DNA of 13,601 nt, from contig JAQCNN010000056.1 in the NCBI GenBank assembly GCA_028275005.1, positions 1 to 13,601 on the forward strand, read 5' to 3'. The notes below the pieces were generated by a model. It worked only from the letters and a program-made list of their open reading frames with translations, did not search any database and was not told the DNA's origin. This document shows, piece by piece, positions 12,016 to 13,601 of this stretch; the stretch's first letter is position 1, and the number at the start of each line of letters is the position of its first letter. The position numbers were made by a program, and so were the translations under genes. This stretch comes from Salinirussus sp. Lineage in GTDB: Archaea; Halobacteriota; Halobacteria; Halobacteriales; Haloarculaceae.

Positions 12016-13601
12016 TCAGTCCCATTTGTAGCTCACCTGGCTCATAACGTGTCTGCTCGTCAACTCCGCGGAGGCCTCGCTGTAGTCGTACATCTCTTGA
12101 AGATTCCGGAGTGTCGACTCCTTCAGGTCGGCCGTCTGTGTCCCCGACGGCGGGTTGTCCCACTGCCGGGGGTCGAAGTCCTCGAACGTCCGCCGGACGT
12201 CGTCCCAGTCGTGGCTCCCCAGCACCGTCCTGATGACGGGGATCTCCTTCGGGTTGACGTTGCTCACCGCAAAGTCCTCGTCGCGGTTGTACCACGCGTG
12301 ACGGTTCAGCGCCGTGATCACCTTCTCCGTCCGGAACCCTCTGACCGGCTCCGAGGGCTCGTTGCCCGCGTAGTCCTCGTCGGAGAACCGTCCGAGATGC
12401 TCCACCTCGAAGACCTTCATCTTCAGCGGGTCGGGGTCGACGTACTCCCCGCGGTCGTTCTCGATCTGCTCGTCCTCGGCCCACGCGTAGACCTGCTCGA
12501 CGTACTCCTCGACGGTCTCCTCGTCGACCCGTTTTTCACGCATCATGGCGTCTAAGACGTCCTCCTCCTGACGGCTGAAGATGTAGTTTTTGACCGGGAC
12601 CACCCGCTCCTCGAACTCCGCGGCCTCCGTGTTCGAGAACACCGGCGCAGTCGCCAGGTCGTCGGCCATCGTGTTCAACACGTCCCGGGGCATGATCACC
12701 CGCTCGACGGCAAGCGTCTCGTGGAACCGGTCGGACTCCCTGTTGAGGAGGTCGGCGATGACGTCCCGGGTGAAGGTGACGGGGATCCCGCCGTGGCCGT
12801 CGTCCCCCCCGTCGCCGAAGTCGAAGTCGTCGATGTCGGCGCGCTCGTCGCCCTCCTGGAGGTAGCCCCGGTCGAACAGTAGCGCCTTGTCCACCAGGTC
12901 CAGGCCGCCCGGGATATCGCCGGCGTCCAGCCGGGTGACAACGCTGTACAGCGCCGCCGCCTCGACCGCGTGCGGAGCGAGTTCGCGCTCGGTCACCACA
13001 TTGTCGTCGTCACGGACGTCGACCCGTAGCGGCTCGCGGATCCACGTCTCGAGTTCGTCCCACGAGTCCGCCTTCCAGACCGGCATCTCGTTTGTCAGCT
13101 CCCGCCGGAGCAGTTCGGCCTCCAGCGAGAGGTTCGTCAGGTAGCGAAACTCCCACTTGTCGAGCCGGCGTTTGAGCGCCTTCAGCGGGTCCTGTCCCTC
13201 CCGGTCGGCGTGTTGGTTGAGCGTCGCCTCAAGATCCGGGTTCGAGATTATCACCAGCTGTGTGTCGACGTCCATCCCGATCCCTTTGTCGAGTTTGACG
13301 TGGCCCTCGTCGGGGACGTTCAGGAGCTTCTGCAGCAGGTCGGCGTGCTGGGCGGCGTCCTCGACAATGGTGAGGAGGCCATTCCCCTGTGAGAGTACGC
13401 CGTCGTAGGAGAACGCCTGTGGGTTCTTCCGGCCGCGAGACCCCAGCTCCCGCAGCATCCCGCTCATCCACGACCCGACGAGGCGCTCCTTCGGTGGGCC
13501 CTCGTCCTCGCTGTGGAGCACCCCGATCCCCCGGCCGATATCGACGACGAAGTTCTTTACACGGAGGTGTTTCGGGTCCGTCACCGCCGAGAACAGGTCC
13601 T
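12016..13601 (-). CDS. PrkA-type serine protein kinase family protein (5' end outside window)
   Basis: Partial gene; the frame continues past the right edge (residues DLFSA precede the GTG at 13584, which is internal). About 527 residues are visible. They begin inside the AAA+ module, with a Walker B-like block GNGLLTIVED (67-76, counting from the internal GTG), a sensor-1 Asn in VIISNPD (111-117), and a basic KALKRRLDKWEF segment (135-146). The C-terminal PrkA domain, to about residue 520, ends NLQEMYDYSEASAELTSR... PrkA/YeaG was described as a serine kinase induced by stress or starvation; an AAA+ protease role has also been proposed for the Bacillus protein. The AAA+ part is clearly unlike the E. 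coli YeaG sequence and resembles the more divergent of the two prkA paralogues that haloarchaea usually carry; the other is probably just upstream (inference). The Walker A motif is not visible. Confidence 0.85.
   Translation of the reverse strand, partial: DLFSAVTDPKHLRVKNFVVDIGRGIGVLHSEDEGPPKERLVGSWMSGMLRELGSRGRKNPQAFSYDGVLSQGNGLLTIVEDAAQHADLLQKLLNVPDEGHVKLDKGIGMDVDTQLVIISNPDLEATLNQHADREGQDPLKALKRRLDKWEFRYLTNLSLEAELLRRELTNEMPVWKADSWDELETWIREPLRVDVRDDDNVVTERELAPHAVEAAALYSVVTRLDAGDIPGGLDLVDKALLFDRGYLQEGDERADIDDFDFGDGGDDGHGGIPVTFTRDVIADLLNRESDRFHETLAVERVIMPRDVLNTMADDLATAPVFSNTEAAEFEERVVPVKNYIFSRQEEDVLDAMMREKRVDEETVEEYVEQVYAWAEDEQIENDRGEYVDPDPLKMKVFEVEHLGRFSDEDYAGNEPSEPVRGFRTEKVITALNRHAWYNRDEDFAVSNVNPKEIPVIRTVLGSHDWDDVRRTFEDFDPRQWDNPPSGTQTADLKESTLRNLQEMYDYSEASAELTSRHVMSQVSYKWD

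Noticed and set aside
10689..12047. 452-codon open frame on the plus strand opposite the DUF444 gene
   Set aside because: Same type of high-GC antisense artefact; the minus-strand frame has the intact MIDAS motif and the family N-terminus.
1..13601. CRISPR arrays, tRNA, rRNA or C/D-box guide RNA genes
   Set aside because: No regularly spaced repeats, cloverleaf or paired C/D boxes were recognised by eye, including near the nop5-flpA operon.

Overview
The window looks like chromosomal DNA of a haloarchaeon (class Halobacteria); the genus cannot be fixed from the sequence alone. The evidence is high GC, strongly acidic proteins (many Asp/Glu, few Lys), archaeal C/D-box RNP genes (fibrillarin and Nop5), and TATA-like elements 20-30 bases before start codons with little or no leader.

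Layout, left to right. Bases 1-162 are a non-coding edge with short hairpins. A MutY-type adenine glycosylase (163-1089, minus) and a TMEM165/GDT1-type cation transporter (1250-1954, minus) follow. Next is the two-gene C/D-box RNP operon nop5-flpA (2030-3480, minus), whose genes overlap by four bases (ATGA). It is transcribed divergently from a 658-residue long-chain acyl-CoA ligase (3615-5591, plus). Then come a YjbQ/UPF0047 protein (5622-6005, minus) and a VOC/glyoxalase-fold protein (6229-6627, minus).

A 549-base non-coding stretch (6628-7176) contains a striking 78-base imperfect palindrome. It is followed by an unrecognised multi-pass membrane protein (7177-7824, plus). A short AT-richer spacer then carries a hairpin resembling the right end of haloarchaeal IS200/IS605 elements, with no transposase or TnpB gene. 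A one-Cys peroxiredoxin (8022-8495, plus) comes next.

The right third (8692-13601, minus) is a tight operon of three genes: a PrkA-type AAA+ kinase-family protein (its 5' end is outside the window), a DUF444/YeaH vWA protein, and a SpoVR family protein. This is the archaeal version of the bacterial prkA-yhbH-spoVR (yeaG-yeaH-ycgB) stress module. In a non-sporulating archaeon its role is unknown.

Most genes are recognisable housekeeping or widely conserved accessory genes. The parts least explained are the PrkA/DUF444/SpoVR module, the 78-base palindrome, the orphan IS200/IS605-like end in front of the peroxiredoxin, and the non-canonical features of MutY (cluster spacing and C-terminal domain).
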